Notes: generated by a model from the sequence alone, not told the origin. A stretch of 64,000 nucleotides of DNA from Dreissena polymorpha (GCF_020536995.1 NC_068364.1:46217981-46281980); one strand, 5' to 3'; positions 45,050 through 58,900 are shown, numbered from the stretch's first letter. Numbers and translations: made by a program.

Positions 45050-47250
45050 GCTGGTGGGCACAGGTAAAAACGAACTATGTTATACAACGATAGGGGAATA
45101 AACTAATACAATTAAAGTCCACGCACCACTGAAAGATGTAATAAGAGCTCCAACTCACATGTACCCATACTGCAAACCCTAAAGAACGTGTATATTAAGT
45201 GTTAATAGCGCGTTTATAATAGTGCAATATGCATGTTTATCCATATATATGATAGCTCATGTGGACGTAAATTCAAAAATGGAGAATTATTAAATAGGCT
45301 GAGTAGGTCGCACTAGCGGGACTGCTAGCGCGCACTTGGTGAATCACTATCATGTCAATGCGACTTGCTCATGATGCCAAGACCTTCTAAAGATTACAGT
45401 AAAAACAATGGTGATTATTTTTATCCAGTCGCTTAGGCTACCTTATGATATTCTTCTTTCACATATTCACTTTCTTGTTGGATCACATAAAAGTGTGCTT
45501 TTTTAAATATGGATAGTACTTTCGCTTAAAACCGGCTGATATAGGAAATATTTGATATTATCCTATTAACGATAATTGTTGCCTTCGCTACGCTTAACCA
45601 GCATTAACATAATATGCGCGCTCTCTGAGAAAAAAAAATGCAACTCACGATCTCTGCAGAAAAGAAAGAATGAATCTTGCATATTTCGCTGAAGGAAAAA
45701 CCAAACAATTAATCTAAACATTGCCTTATCGTGGACCGATAAAAAAAACTAGCCATCGCGGTCTAACTACACATACACAGCCCCTCCTCTTCTCATATAA
45801 TTCATGTTCTATCAAATTTAGTCTGGCCTATACAACAGCACACACCCTATCAGACAACATAGATAAAGAAGAACATCGTCAGTGAAGAGTACCTATTTGC
45901 AAAGGTAACGCGTCATCAGATTAATAATTTTCATCCTTCCCCCATTTTTGTCAGCTAATTTCCTAGAAACAGTGTCTTCATAAATCCCTTTTTAAACAAA
46001 CCATGCACGCAGCACATGGGATATAAAACGATGCCCATATAAAATCATTTCATACCTGTATTTTACAATGTGAGTATTGATTTGCTTGTTTACATGTACG
46101 ATTGTCTATATTTTTTTGTTTGTTTATCATTTTTAGACTATTTGCAAAAGCAAATAGGCTTTAGTAAAACCGTATTTCAAAAGCACGTAACGCTCGGTTG
46201 TCCTTTGATATTTTATATAGTATTTGGTTATTCTTACAACTTTTCATTCAAAACTTTTTTCTTACATTTTCTTCAAAGAATACTGTTTACACCATTTTTA
46301 ATGATTTTTTTCTAAGACCGTTATACGTGAAAAAACGTTCTTAGAAACTAAAACAAATTTCGTTCGTAAAACAAGTCTGCAATCGCGAGGGTCTCTCTAA
46401 AACACTCACGGGAAACGCAGACAATTTTCAATATACCGGTAGGTAACGTTGTAATGCTCTGTTTTCTACAGTGGGTGCATTCGACAGCGATTTACTTTCT
46501 TAGAAGCTGGGAGACGGTAGGTTTTTATTAAAATTATTGGAAGAGGACAGATCCATCTTTAAAATAATACCAGGTTCGAAATTATTGATACGTCGGTAGG
46601 TAATAAAATGCTTTGAAAGTTGTCAGTTTTGTAATGGACGCGTTGGGAATCGGAATAAGTGTAATACAATCTCCAACTTTATATCTATTGTCTGCGGTTT
46701 TACGTATGCGTTTTAGTGACTGCGCAAAAGCAAAATGACTTCCATTTTACAATGTGTTGCATGAAAATACTCGACTGTAATGTGCTTTAAAACTTTAAAC
46801 ATATTGTTTTAACTATATATTGGACTTAAAAATTGTTAATGCGAAAAAGCAAATAATACCTACAACGCTAAAACGTTACGAGTAGAGTTAACTGTTGTAA
46901 TGTGCATCGAATTAAGTGCAATTTCGGTACGAGTGTTGTGTCTGTAAAGTATTCAATGGAAAGCAGTAAATGTATCAAGTCGGAAAAGAAAACGGATGGT
47001 TGCATAATGGTATGTGTGGAATAATGTCATTCTATAAATGTATTTCATAGTTATGTCATTTTGTAACCATTCAACTTCGTCGCGATTCGGAATTCTAAAC
47101 ATAGAACATTTTACTTGGTAAATATTCACACTTCATTCATCGAAGGAAACGGTGGCACCTAAAAAGGACAGAGTACACTTTTTTGCTTGATTACTGTTAG
47201 ATCCTCTGCAATTTACCAAAGGTAACATAAATTCTTAGTAAATGGTGTTT
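45050..47250. other. 2.2 kb of AT-rich DNA, no gene supported
   Basis: The 81-codon ORF at 46070-46315 is Phe/Leu-rich from T-rich DNA and I do not support it. No repeats of note were found. Confidence 0.45.
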
Positions 47251-47255
47251 TGAGT

Positions 47256-47543
47256 CTGGCAGATTTTGTTACTGCACTATTGAACAAAATGTTGTTTTGA
47301 TACATAATCAAACAAGTAACTTTATTACAATTTTTCGTCCTTGCTAAAAGATCTTAATCAAACTATGAACACAACTCTTTACAATGAATATCTCTTTATA
47401 ATAATTTCTAAATAAAAATACTTAACAATTAAAATCTAATTTCTTTCATTTTGTAAATTGAAAGGCAATGAATAACACTGAAATATCATTGTTTGATTAA
47501 GATCTTTTAGCAAAAGTGCAGTTACAAAATCTGCCAGACACAA
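47256..47543. repeat. Imperfect inverted repeat with an insertion in one arm
   Basis: GTCTGGCAGATTTTGTTACT at 47256 pairs with AGTTACAAAATCTGCCAGAC near 47522-47541. TTGCTAAAAGATCTTAATCA at 47342 pairs with TGATTAAGATCTTTTAGCAA near 47497-47516. In the right arm the two blocks abut; in the left arm about 62 bp separate them. The structure is a foldback whose left arm later gained an insertion or whose right arm lost one. Confidence 0.85.
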
Positions 47544-47689
47544 AGTCATACACAAAAGCATATGTGGGCTAGGGTGGAGGATGATTATAATTAGAAAGCA
47601 TCCAAAAAATAAAATGAACATCAGAAAAAAATAAAAAATTAATATGGCTGAACATGGTAGCCAAGCACCTTCTGATGTATACATATTAC

Positions 47690-47800
47690 TTAAGCTCAAT
47701 CGGTCATTGTCGGCTCGGATATTACTTAAATGTACACCGGGTACTGAAAATATACTTACACGTACACGTCCCATTCAGACTGTACCCGAGTTTTATTTCC
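47690..47800 (+). repeat. Dispersed repeat shared with 38.3 kb
   Basis: GGTCATTGTCGGCTCGGATA at 47702 matches 38305 closely. The following GTACACCGGGTACTGA resembles the GTAC-rich part of the other copy. Confidence 0.6.
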
Positions 47801-48075
47801 GCCCTAAATCCGATGTCGTAAAACGCGATACAGAGTACAAAACAAAATTTTCTTTGAAAGTGACCTTCATCGACATGCTTTTTTGAGTAATGCTTTCGAT
47901 AATATAGAGGCAATTCATAGAATATTGACATAAATATGAACATAATTAATTTGAAATAAAACATGGATGACGTCCGATTAAGTGATAGAATTGCCGGGTA
48001 CGATCTGACCCCAGGCTTATAAGCTCCCACGTCAACAATGCTTCCTCGGCCCCATCTTTACTTATACATATTTTT

Positions 48076-48287
48076 TTAACCCTTTACCACTTAGAAACGA
48101 AATTAATTAAAATCCTTTATTACAATATTCAAGTTTTAAAGGGTTCATTTTCAACCCTTAGATTCTGATGAGCAGCAAACACTGAACATCATAAAACCTG
48201 ATCAGACGTCGAGTTACTCGTCGGCTGTTCTGGTTTTGTGCTGTTTGCACATAGCCATTTTCACTTTGCTAAGTGGGAAAAGGTTAA
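48076..48287. mobile_element. 212-bp MITE with TTAA ends
   Basis: TTAA at 48076-48079 and 48284-48287 bounds inverted ends CCCTTTACCACTTAG and (reverse complement) CCTTTTCCCACTTAG. The centre has a strong palindrome around AACCTGATCAG...CTGTTCTGGTT and GCAAACA...TGTTTGC. I recall a near-identical element as abundant in bivalve genomes. No coding capacity. Confidence 0.8.
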
Positions 48288-48294
48288 ATAGGAT

Positions 48295-48405
48295 TTTGAG
48301 AAATCTCACTCAGTTCCAGTGGGGATCAAACTGGGACCTTTTTACAGGTAGATAACATCACCAATATGCCCGCAAAACCTTCTGCATAGGTAATCGATAA
48401 TTATA
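48295..48405 (-). mobile_element. Possible tRNA-derived SINE remnant
   Basis: On the minus strand TTTGCGGGCATATTGGTGAT, then TACCTGTAAAAAGGTCCCAG and TTTGATCCCCACTGG resemble a tRNA-like head with a B box (AGTTTGATCCC). It lies just beside the TTAA MITE. Confidence 0.4.
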
Positions 48406-49790
48406 ATAATTGATGGTTTGTCCTATTAACTTTGTGTTACTTATTTACTTAAACAATGTTAAACTCATTTTTTTGCTATTGTCCTCTAAATAAATTATGA
48501 TATATATCACGGTGTAGATGCATATCGATGGCCTCTCTGTCAAAATGCTCTCTGTTCATTATTGGCTGCCTCTCTGTCATAAGCAATAATATGGATGATC
48601 GAAATTCACAAAACAGGTAAGAAAATCTAAAATTAAAACCCGTAAACACATTTGTGCATAAAAAGAGGTGGTCCATGATTTGAAGCATATATCAAGCTTC
48701 AGGTTCACAGTATTCTGCAGGTCCAAATACTTATCACAAACTCTATCGAAGATGGAATGATGACGAGGTTGGTAGAACAATCGTGCATACATGCCCCTTT
48801 GATGACTTTTTAACATTGCTTTTCCCTAATATTTCAAATATCTAGTGTCATTCATATCATCTTTATGATCAAATCCTTACGTTCAATGTACTCTATATAG
48901 TAATTTTCATCAATTATACTTAACAAATTCCTACGTTCGCTTTCGTTGTGGCATGGAAAGTCTCTTGATCGGCTCACTTTTCTGGCACGGGAAGCCTAGT
49001 CGTCGATTTACACTGGCATGGGAACACAATTTTCATACAACAAAAAAGTAGCTCTAGTGGCAGATACAATATTTTCTTAGCAGAAAATATGATTCATACA
49101 AATAATAAAGTGTAATGTGAAAGCGAATGAGCACAAATTATATCTCATATTGGTGGTGCAAATGTCATAAGTGTCACATTTAAAAAACAAACGTTATGAC
49201 AGGATAATTTATGTATCACTTAAATATTTTATTACAAGAAAAAGTGCATTTAATGCACATTACATGTAACAGGATTGGCAATATCTTCCCATACAGTTCA
49301 ATACAGTTTTCAATTTACTACACTATGCGAAGTCAGAATAACTTTTAAGACATCAATCTGGGAATAATCTTTTCGATAATGTATAATATGCTGTTTTAAT
49401 TTATAACTGTAATAGACACTTGCCTATAAAAGCTGATTTAACGTCAAAGTTAAATGTTTAATTTGATGTTTTAAATACTCAAACAATGAAACATTGTCCA
49501 TGCTTGCATGAACACATTGTATAAATGCAGTCAGAATGATAAAAGACTAGTATGCCATTACTGTCAATAAAAAAGTCCTGGAAAAGTGCTTTTTGTACTA
49601 AAATATTAGAATGAATATTACAATAATATATTCTGAATATGAAATTAAAAGTTTTGACTAAGAAAATCACCAAAATGATGTCTATATGTATAAATATTTT
49701 CAATTTCACATAAATAATTGATAAAAAACACAAAATTACTTCAAAGCTTTTCACACAATATTGAGAAAAATGCACAGTTAATTATTGTTC
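48406..49790. other. AT-rich DNA, nothing recognised
   Basis: No supported gene. Short ORFs on the minus strand (48476-48816, 49479-49775) lack domain patterns. Confidence 0.45.
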
Positions 49791-49794
49791 TTGA

Positions 49795-51650
49795 TTCTTT
49801 ATTATGCCCCTCTTCAAAGCAGAGTCTGAATGTCGGTATACCAGTTGGCTTCGATCCATAACTCGTCAACATTGCTGTTGGACAGATGTTGACCCCTATA
49901 GAAATTGGAGTCACTAGGTCAAAGGTCAAGGTCACTAGCACACTTAAGTGTGAAAATCGTCTGATCAATCACTTGCCAACGAATTGACCGATTTGCTTGA
50001 TACTTCACATGTGTTTGTCCTTGGACAGTAGATGACCCCTATGAAAGAGGGGTAACTAGGTCAAAGGTCAAGGTCACTATCACACTAAGTGTGAAAGTGG
50101 TTTTCAATCAATTACTTGTCAACGAATTGGCCGATTGGCTTGATACTTCACATGTGCAATGGCCTTGGACAGTAGATGACCCCTATACAAATTTGGGTCA
50201 CTAAATAAAATGATAAGGTCATTAGCGCACTAATTGTGAAAATCGTTTTTGATCAATAACTCGTCAACAAATTGACCGATTGGCTTGATACTTCACATGT
50301 GCATTTCCCTTGGATAGTTAATGACACCTATTGAAATTAAGGTCACTATGTCAAAGGTCAAGGTCACTATAACACTACGTATGAAAATCGTTTCCGATCA
50401 ATAACATTTCAAAGAATTGACCAATTATCTTGATACTTCAAAAGTGCATTGGCATTGGACAGTTGTTGACACTTGTTGAAATTGAGGTCACTAGGTTAAA
50501 GGTCAAGGTAAATATCACATGAAGTGTGAAAATTGTTTCTGATCAATAACTCGTGAACTAATTGACTGATTGGCTTGATACTTTATGTGTGCATTGGCCC
50601 TGGATAGTAGATGACCCGTATAGAAATTGGGGTCACTACGTCAAATGTCAAGGTCTATATCACACTTAGTGTGAAAATAGTTTCAGGTCAATTACTTGTC
50701 AACGAATAAATTGACCGATTGGCTTGATACTTCACATGTGCATTGGCCTTTGACAGTAGATGAGCCCTATTGAAATTGGGGTCACTAGGTCAAAGGTCAA
50801 GGTCACTAGCACACTTAGTGTAAAAATCGTTTCCGATCAAAAACTTGTCATCCAATTGCCCGATCGGCTCAATACTTCACATGTGTATTGTCCTTGGACA
50901 GTAGATAACGCCTATTGAAATTGGGGTAACTAGGTCAAAGGTCAAGATCACTGTAACACATTAAGAATACAGTCGTTTCCGACTAATAACTAATCAACTG
51001 ATACACCGATTGGCTTGATAGGTCCTTGTGCATTGGCAATGGACAGTAGATGACCCCTATTGAAATTGGGGCACAAGGTCAAGGTCACTGTTACACACTT
51101 AGTGTGTAATCGATTCCAATCGATACCTCGTCAACTGATTCACCGACTTCCCATGTGCATTGGCCTTGGACAGAAGATGACCCCTATTGAAATTGTGGTC
51201 ACTAGGTCAAAGGTCAAGGTCATTATTACACACTTAGCGTGAAATTGTTTCCGATCAATAACTCGTCAACTTATTCACTGATTGGCTTAATAATTCGTAT
51301 GTGAATTGACCTTGGACATTATATGACGCCTATTAAAATTGGGGTCACTAGGTCAAAGACCATGGCCACTGGCACAATAAGTGGGAAAGGCGTTTCTGAT
51401 CAATAACTCTTCAACGAATCGACCGATTGGCTTGATACTTCCCATGCGCATTGGCCTTGGACAGTAGATGACTCCTATCGAAATTGGGGCCACTAGGTCA
51501 AAGGTCAAGGTCATTGTGACAATAAGTGTTACAAGTGTTTCTGATCAATAACTCATCAACGCATTGACCTATTAGTTTGATACTTCACATGCGCATTGGC
51601 CTTGGACAGTAGATGACCCCTATTGAAATTGGGGTTTCCGCAAAGTTTTG
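49795..51650. repeat. ~145-bp tandem repeat, 13 units, with DR1-type half-sites
   Basis: TTGGACAGTAGATGACCCCT (or variants) recurs about 13 times from 49879 to 51603 at 141-149-bp steps. Units also hold CCGATTGGCTTGATACTTCA and CACTTAGTGTGAAAATCG. AGGTCAAAGGTCA, a perfect direct repeat of the nuclear-receptor half-site with 1-bp spacing, is intact at about 49916, 50058, 50787, 50932, 51204 and 51495 and decayed in others. I recognise this as a very abundant bivalve repeat. The array ends abruptly after GAAATTGGGGTTTCCGC. Confidence 0.92.
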
Positions 51651-52425
51651 TTAATTACAAATCTCCTTGTTAGTGTTACTCTGTATTTGATTTACTGTTA
51701 ATGTTATCTTTCTCATACTCACGAAAAATTCTTAAACCTGAATAAAACTATGATGCAAATACGAAATGTAGCACACAATTAAATAATGACATTTTTACAA
51801 ATTCCGGTTAAAATTGCACATATTGTAATATTTATTGGGATAAAATATAATGATAATAATAACCATGATGCAATAATGTAAGAACCAATAACCGGATAGT
51901 CAAAATAACGTATGAATACGTTATCCACCTGTTTCACACTTAATGTCCGTCATTCACTTTATACTTGTGATTAAACTTGCGTATATTATAAACTATTTAG
52001 TTTCTGACAACTTTCTTTCAATTTGAGTATCTGGCGCTAAATAAGTCCTAGAAATGAGTACCAGAAGAAGACATGTCTGCCTGTAGTTTTCATAAATTAT
52101 TTTTATGACCAGACATCTGCTGCCTGTGGCTTATGAAAACTTTTTGTTATTTAATATTTGTTGGCACAGTATCTGATTACAACAAGATATTAGGTTTGTG
52201 TTGAACACAGGCGAAATAAAAATACAGATATATCAATAAACAAGATTATTGATTGATGTTTGATAAAACAACGCGATAAAAAAGGCTCAAACGAAAAATG
52301 TAAAATGTGTGTAAACATTTGAATGAAACAAGTACTTAAATCAAGAACTTTTATTTAATGAAATAACAATTAAAATGGGGTGTATATATTACTGCTAATT
52401 CTGACAATCTCATATTTCGTTGACA
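51651..52425. other. AT-rich DNA, nothing recognised
   Basis: A short palindromic run, CAGTAGATG...; otherwise no supported feature. Confidence 0.4.
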
Positions 52426-52427
52426 GT

Positions 52428-52663
52428 ACCATTACGTCGCAGAATGTTCAAAAGCGTGAATGGTTGAAATCAGACGCGGCGTTGCGTGGAACTATTAGAA
52501 ATGGATACACGTTCAGCGTCGTTCTTGAATTCCGATACTCACGTGACTTCGCCCACCTATCAATTTTAGCTAATTGTCAAAAGAAGAAATATAATTGTTT
52601 ACAAACGCAATATATTTTCTTTTATAAAAAATGGTCTAAGAAAATATCACTTACAAGGGTTTA
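52428..52663 (+). CDS. Candidate exon (unknown protein), weak
   Basis: CTCATATTTCGTTGACAG is a strong acceptor-like site. The frame after it reads TITSQNVQKREWLKSDAALR, then GTIRNGYTFSVVLEFRYSRD, and ends at TAG near 52664. The first 50 residues look like protein, but the rest is Lys-rich and AT-driven, so the exon may end earlier. No family was recognised and no neighbours support it. Confidence 0.3.
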
Positions 52664-52664
52664 G

Positions 52665-53139
52665 AAACATTCTCAGAAGGAACTATTTCCCTCTATCTTG
52701 CAAATAGTCTTTCAACGCCATCGGCGCTCTCGTTCCTTTTGTATAGTAACCTCTTGATATAAATGCACTAATTTGTTTCATTCTTATACCTGCATGAAAT
52801 TAAAGCAATTTGATTAAAAACTGCTAGCAGGAAAATATGAGTTTTTATTTTCGCTACAGCACAACCTCTGCTAGTAGGGTCACTGCACATGGTTATTTTT
52901 TGTTCAATGTTGATACTTGCTTAAACTTACTGACATATGTTCCGTATGAAACGTTCAACTGGGGTTCAGTTTATCGGTGCTCTACTAGCACTTAAAAAAC
53001 CCAGAGGCACCTCTTAAATCGAGGCATCTCTTGTATCCCGCTCGAACCACTACTAGGGCGGAGAGCACATGCTTTTACATTTGTTGAAAAATATCTCAAT
53101 TGTATATTATTCTTACAACAAACATACACGTATTTGTTA
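52665..53139. other. Unassigned DNA
   Basis: No supported feature; a minus-strand 98-codon ORF (52992-53288) overlaps the repeat below and shows no domain. Confidence 0.4.
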
Positions 53140-53280
53140 TACAGTCTAACCTGCCCCATAGGCCACCTGAGCGTAGCGACCATCCCTGTCCATAACGACA
53201 ACATCGATTTCCTTCCAAACGATTTTACTTTATATTTCACATGTGAATAAAATCCACCTGCTAAAAGCGACCACTTAAAG
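53140..53280. repeat. Possible Tigger/pogo-type transposon end
   Basis: ACAGTCTAACCTGCCCCATA followed by GGCCACC, AGCGACC and TAACGACAAC resembles a family of invertebrate DNA-transposon ends reading 'CAGTYTAACCTGTCTATAACGACC'. The identification is from memory and no second end was found. Confidence 0.35.
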
Positions 53281-55900
53281 CATAACAATCAACGATTTCA
53301 CAACTTTCAATTAAACAATGACCGCCATGATGCTGCGATAGTCACGTGATAAACATCTTACCAGTGCACGCGTCGGTCGCTATGGAGATATTGGCATGTT
53401 ACAGTTTACTTACCTCGATAGCAATTTTGTTTTGTAAAGTGAGTGAAAGTGCGATCGCTTGTGTCATAATTTTTGCGATGTGAGGCTCATGGGGAGGGGG
53501 CGGCGAGGTTGGGTGAATGGGTGCGCAAGGGTTGGCTTGGTTGGCATTGATGCTTTTGTGAGTGGGTGGAGGGTAAGCGGTGCAGTCTGCGCTCTGGGAA
53601 CTAAAGCAAGATGAAATAGTCTTAAATCGTTGACCAACAGTTGGACTACCTACTCCGTTTCTGCTCTAGACAAAAAAATAAATTAAATAAAAAATTACCA
53701 GGTCGTGTACATAACGTGTAATATCACAGTGATACAGTAATCACATATTAGGCTTCCAAAATACTATCTATACACACATGTACAGTATTTCCTATATAAT
53801 ACAAAATTGCACGGCTCCCTTATCTTTGTCCATCTTAATGAATCATATGAGGGGCCACAGATGACAACTCCCCTCATGAAAGCTGTATATGCTAATTGTA
53901 AATGTTGTTCTAGTTCATTTGTTTGTTCATGTTTGAGTTTTTTTTTGTTTTAACTGTTAATGTTGTCCAGTTAATGTTATTTTGGGTCTGAGTGTTAAGT
54001 AAAAAAATAATACGTTGGGAATATATTCCCCATAGTATCCATTAATATATCATCAAATTACGTTGCAAAATAAAGAAATAAATACAGTTTCTCTCTTTGC
54101 TAGTGATTATCTTGTATAAATGTTTAGGTGCTATTGTTTTGCCGGTTGTTTCTTTCCATGTGTGTGTTTGTTCTTCTTGTCATTGTTTTTATTTCCTGTA
54201 GACTAATCATTAGAGTCCCGATTTATTAAACATGTTTTCGAACGACAATTATCAATATGTTGTATCTTCGCTTGAATTATTACACAATTGGGATAATATT
54301 TAAAAAAAAATACTCAATACTATATGATACCAACTTCCCCGATATTAAGTGTCTATATCTTTCATATTTTTTTCACAATTGATAATGTTAGTAATGTTTA
54401 AATGCATTTTAAAATCACCAGTCTTACATAAACACAATGCATCTGATCATGTCCTGCCAGTCGTATCAAAATGGTAAATTTTCGATTTTTATTTAAGATA
54501 TAACAACTTGAAGATGTTAGACATGATTGCAAATTATCCCATCTTCTAGTTATTACATAAATAGTATTGTTTTCTGTTCAAATAGATTTATATCAGAATT
54601 TTACAAAATGAATATAACTTTGTATAACTTATGTTGTTGGATAAATAGTTGCATTTTACTCGTCGGTCCACTCAAATAGTATTAATTCGTTTCTGAAACG
54701 AAATTAATATAACTTCTATAAGTGTTTCAAGAACGAGAAATTCAACTGGCTAAACTTAAATTACTTAAAAGTTATAAATAGTTATTTCCCTCTAAACGTG
54801 TGCGTCTACTTGGCGGAACAATTGACATTCAAATACAGCAGGAAAATATTCTACGATACTTGGTTTATATGGATTGATAAAAAAACGAACATATGATACT
54901 TTCCCAAAAATATTTATCATATAATCGTAAAGAACCTGTAAAAATAGAGACATTCAACAAACAAAACAATCACTTTATTTAGTTTTCGTTATTTCATGAT
55001 CATTAATTTTGTCGAACTATCTCGATATTTTACAATAGCGCATTTTGTGTTTATGATGTTCAATCACGTCACAGTTCATTTCTAACATGTGTCGAAGGAC
55101 AGTAAAATAAACTGTGTTATTGTATATTATACATAAATAGTAATAATTTTAATAAATATGATTAATGATTATGCTAAGTTAACACGTAACATGTTACAAT
55201 ACTTTATATTAGTGTTGTAATCTGTATCGCATGCACCCTATTTATGCTTTTAAAGAGGGTTTAATCAAGTAGTTGATGTTGGTTGTCTCAAATACATTTC
55301 TTTTGTTTTGATAAAAACTTCATAATTTAACAAATTGAGACTAATGCTTTATAATAATTACCAATATTGTTATAACATTATATAGTTTGCATACAATACG
55401 GGTTAAAAATAGTGTCATTAAACATGCTGATCGAATTTTTATGAAAGCCAAGGGAGGTCATCCACACAGCTTTGCAAAGCAAATACTGTGATTTCCACTT
55501 AGTGAGCAGATAAACGGAACGTAAATAAACCGTATTTTTTAGCTCACCTGAGCAGCACATTTATAATATTAATTTCAATCATATGGTTGTTTATGAAATG
55601 CATGATATAATAGGTGTAAGAAAAGGAAATCATAGAGAATTTTTTTTCCCTCATTACCATCGTTACAGTGTAAGTTACATATATTGACAAATTTATTTAA
55701 AATACTAAATCTAACTGTTACTATACAACATATGTTTGATTGTTTTATGCCTAAATATTTCATCTTCTGCAGAGAGAATTTGCTCCTGGTTCAGTTTGAT
55801 AATATCATGTTTTCATCGGTTTGAAATCACTGATTGGGAATAACACAAACTATTCATCATTCCATGACACATGCACATTAAGAACACATAGAGAAACCGT
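53281..55900. other. 2.6 kb of AT-rich DNA, no gene supported
   Basis: A G-rich patch (GGGGAGGGGGCGGCGAGG) near 53491 might form a quadruplex. Nothing else stands out. Confidence 0.4.
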
Positions 55901-55919
55901 GTCTTAAGACTATCATCAC

Positions 55920-58900
55920 AAATTATAGAGAAGGCTCACATAATTTAGAGCAAGCTCACAGATTTAAGAATAGGATCAAAGACTTTAGAATAGGCACACC
56001 CACCTTAGACGATGCTTTCAGACTAAAGATTAGAATTACAATACTTAGAGTAGGCTCACAAACGTAAGAGAAGGATCAGAGACTTAAGAGTAGGCTCACT
56101 GACGTTAGAACAGGCTCACAAACTTAATAGTAGGCTCACTAACTTTAGAGTAGGCTAAGTGACTTAAGAGAAGGCTCACTGACTTAAGAGTAGGCTCACT
56201 GACTTTAGAATAGGCTCAATGACTTAAGAGAAGGCTCACATACTTTTGAGAAGGCTCACTGAGTTAAGAGTAGGCTCACTGACTTTAGAATAGGCTCAAT
56301 GACTTAAGAGAAGACTCACTGACGTTAGAACAGGCTCACAGACTTAATAGTAGGCTCACTAACTTTAGAATAGGCTCACTGACTTTAGAGAAGGCTCACA
56401 GACTTAAGAGTAGGCTCACTGACTTTATAGTAGCCTCACTGACTCTAGAGTAGGCTCACTGACTTTAGAGTAGGCTCACTGATTTAAGAATAGGCGCACT
56501 TGCTTATGTGTAGGCTAACAGACTAACGAGTAGGCTCAATGACTTAAGAGAAGGCTCACAGACATAAGAGTAGGCTCACTGACTTTAGAGTAGGCTCAAT
56601 GACTTAAGAGAAGGCTCACTGACTTTAGAGTAGGCTCACTGATTTTAGAACAGGCTCACTTGCTTAAGTGTAGGCCATCAGACTAACGAGTAGGCTCATT
56701 GACTTTAGAGTAGGCTCAATTACTTAAGAGAAGGCTCACAGACTTTACAGTAGGCTCATTGACTTTAGAGTAGACTGACTGACTTTAGAGTAAGCTCACT
56801 GACTTTAGAGTAGGCTCACTGACTTTAGAGTAGGCTCACAGACTAAAGAGTAGGCTCGCAGACTTAAGAGTAGGCTCAAAAAATTAAAGTAGGCTCACAG
56901 ACTAAAGGGTAAGCTCACGCACTTAGAGTAGGCGCACAGATTTAAGAGTAGACTCACTGACTTAAAGAAGGCGCACAGACTAACGAGTAGGCTCACTGAC
57001 TTAAGAGTTGGTTCACAGACTTAATAGTATGCTCACTGACTTTAGAGCAGGCTCACTGACTTAAAAGTAGGCTAATTGACTTTAGAGTAGGCGCACTGAC
57101 TTGAGAGCATGTTCACTGACTTAGCAATAGGATAACAGACTTTAGAGTAGGCTCACAGATTAAAGAGTAGACTCATTGACTTTAAAGTAGGCTCACAGAC
57201 TTAAGAGTAGGTTCACTGACTTACGAGTAGGTTGACAGACTTTAGAGAAGGCTCACTGACTTTAGAATAGGTTCACTGATTTTGGAGTGGGCTCACTGAC
57301 TTAAGAGTTGGCTCACAGATTAAAAAGAATGCTCACAGACTTAAGAGTAGACTCACAGACTAAAGAGTAGGCTCAAAGACTTAAGAGAATACTCAAATAC
57401 TTAAGGGCAGGCTCACTGACTTAAGAGTAGGATCACAGATTGAAGAGTAAACTCACTGATTTTAGAGTAGGCTCACATACTTTAAAGTAGGCACACTGAC
57501 TTTAGAGTAAGCTCACTGACTTAAGAGTAGGCTCACAGACTTTAGAGTAGACACATTGACTTAAATGAAGGCTCACACAATTTAGAGAAGGCTCACAGAC
57601 TTTATAGCAGGCTCACAGATTTAAGACTAGGCTCAGAGACTTAAGAGGAGGCTCACTGAGTTTAGAGTAGGCTCACATACTTTACAGTAGACTCACTGAC
57701 TTTAGAGTAAGCTCACTGACTTAAGAATAGGCGCATTAACTTTAGAGTCGGCTCACAGACTTCAGAGTAGGCTCACTGATTATAGAGTAGGCTCACTGAC
57801 TTTAGAGTAGGCTCACTGACTTTAGTGTAGGCTTACTGACTCTAGAGTAGTCCCACTGACTTTTTAGTAGGCTAACAGACTTAGGAGTAGGCTCACAAAC
57901 TTCATAGTAGTCCCACTGACTATATAGTAGGCTCACTGACTTAAGAGTGGGCTCACTGACTTTAGAGTAGGCTCACTGACTCTAGAGTAGGCTCACTGAC
58001 TTTGGAGTAGGATCACAGACTTAGGAGTAGGCTCACAAACTTCAGAGTAGTCCCACTGACTATATAGTAGGCTCACTGACTTAAGAGTAGGCTCACTGAC
58101 TTTAGAGAAGGCTCACACACGTAAGAGTAGGCTCACTGACTTTGGAGTAGGCTCAGTGACTTTAGAATAGGCCCACTGACTTAAGAGTCGGCTCAATAAC
58201 TTTAGAGTAGGGGCACTGACATTAGAGTAGGATCACTGACTTTCAAATAGGTTCACAGACTTGAGAGAAGGCTCACTGACTGTAGTTTAGGCTCACTGAC
58301 TTTAGAGAAGGCTGACTGACCTTAGAATATGCTCACTATCTTAAGAGAAGGCTCACATACTTTAGAGTAAGCTCACAGACTATAGAGTAGGCTCTCTGAT
58401 TTTATAGTACTCTTACCGCACTTAGAGTAGGCTCACTGACTTAAGAATAGGCTCACTGACAAAAGAGTAGGCTCACAGACTAAAGAGTCGGCTCATTGAC
58501 TTTAGAGAAGGCTCACTGAGTTAAGAATAGGCTAACATACTTAAGAAAAAGTTCACAGACTTAAGAGAAGGCTCACAGATTTTAAAGTAGGCTCAATGAC
58601 TTAAGAGAAGGCTCACTGACTTTAGAGTAGGCTCACTGCTCTCTTGCTTAAGTGTAGGCTCACAGACTAACGAGTAGGCGCACTGACTTTAGAGTAGGCT
58701 CAATGACTTAATAGAAGGCTCACAGACTTTAGAGTAGGCTCACTGACTTAAGAGTAGACTCACTGACTTTAGTGTAGGCTCACAGACTAAAGAGTAGGCT
58801 CGCAGACTTAAAAGTAGGCTCAAAAAATTAAAGTAGGCTCACAGACTTAAGGGTAGGCTCACGCACTTAGAGTGGGCGCACAGATTTAAGAGTAGACTCT

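Noticed and set aside
46070-46315. 81-codon Phe/Leu-rich ORF as a membrane protein
   Set aside because: Its hydrophobicity follows from T-rich DNA, and there is no exon-like boundary.
49795-51650. CRISPR-like array
   Set aside because: The ~145-bp units repeat along their whole length without unique spacers, as in a tandem satellite, and the context is an animal genome.
53490-53530. Strong G-quadruplex
   Set aside because: GGGG-A-GGGGG is followed by a loop of about ten bases before the next G3 run, longer than the usual limit, so only a weak possibility.
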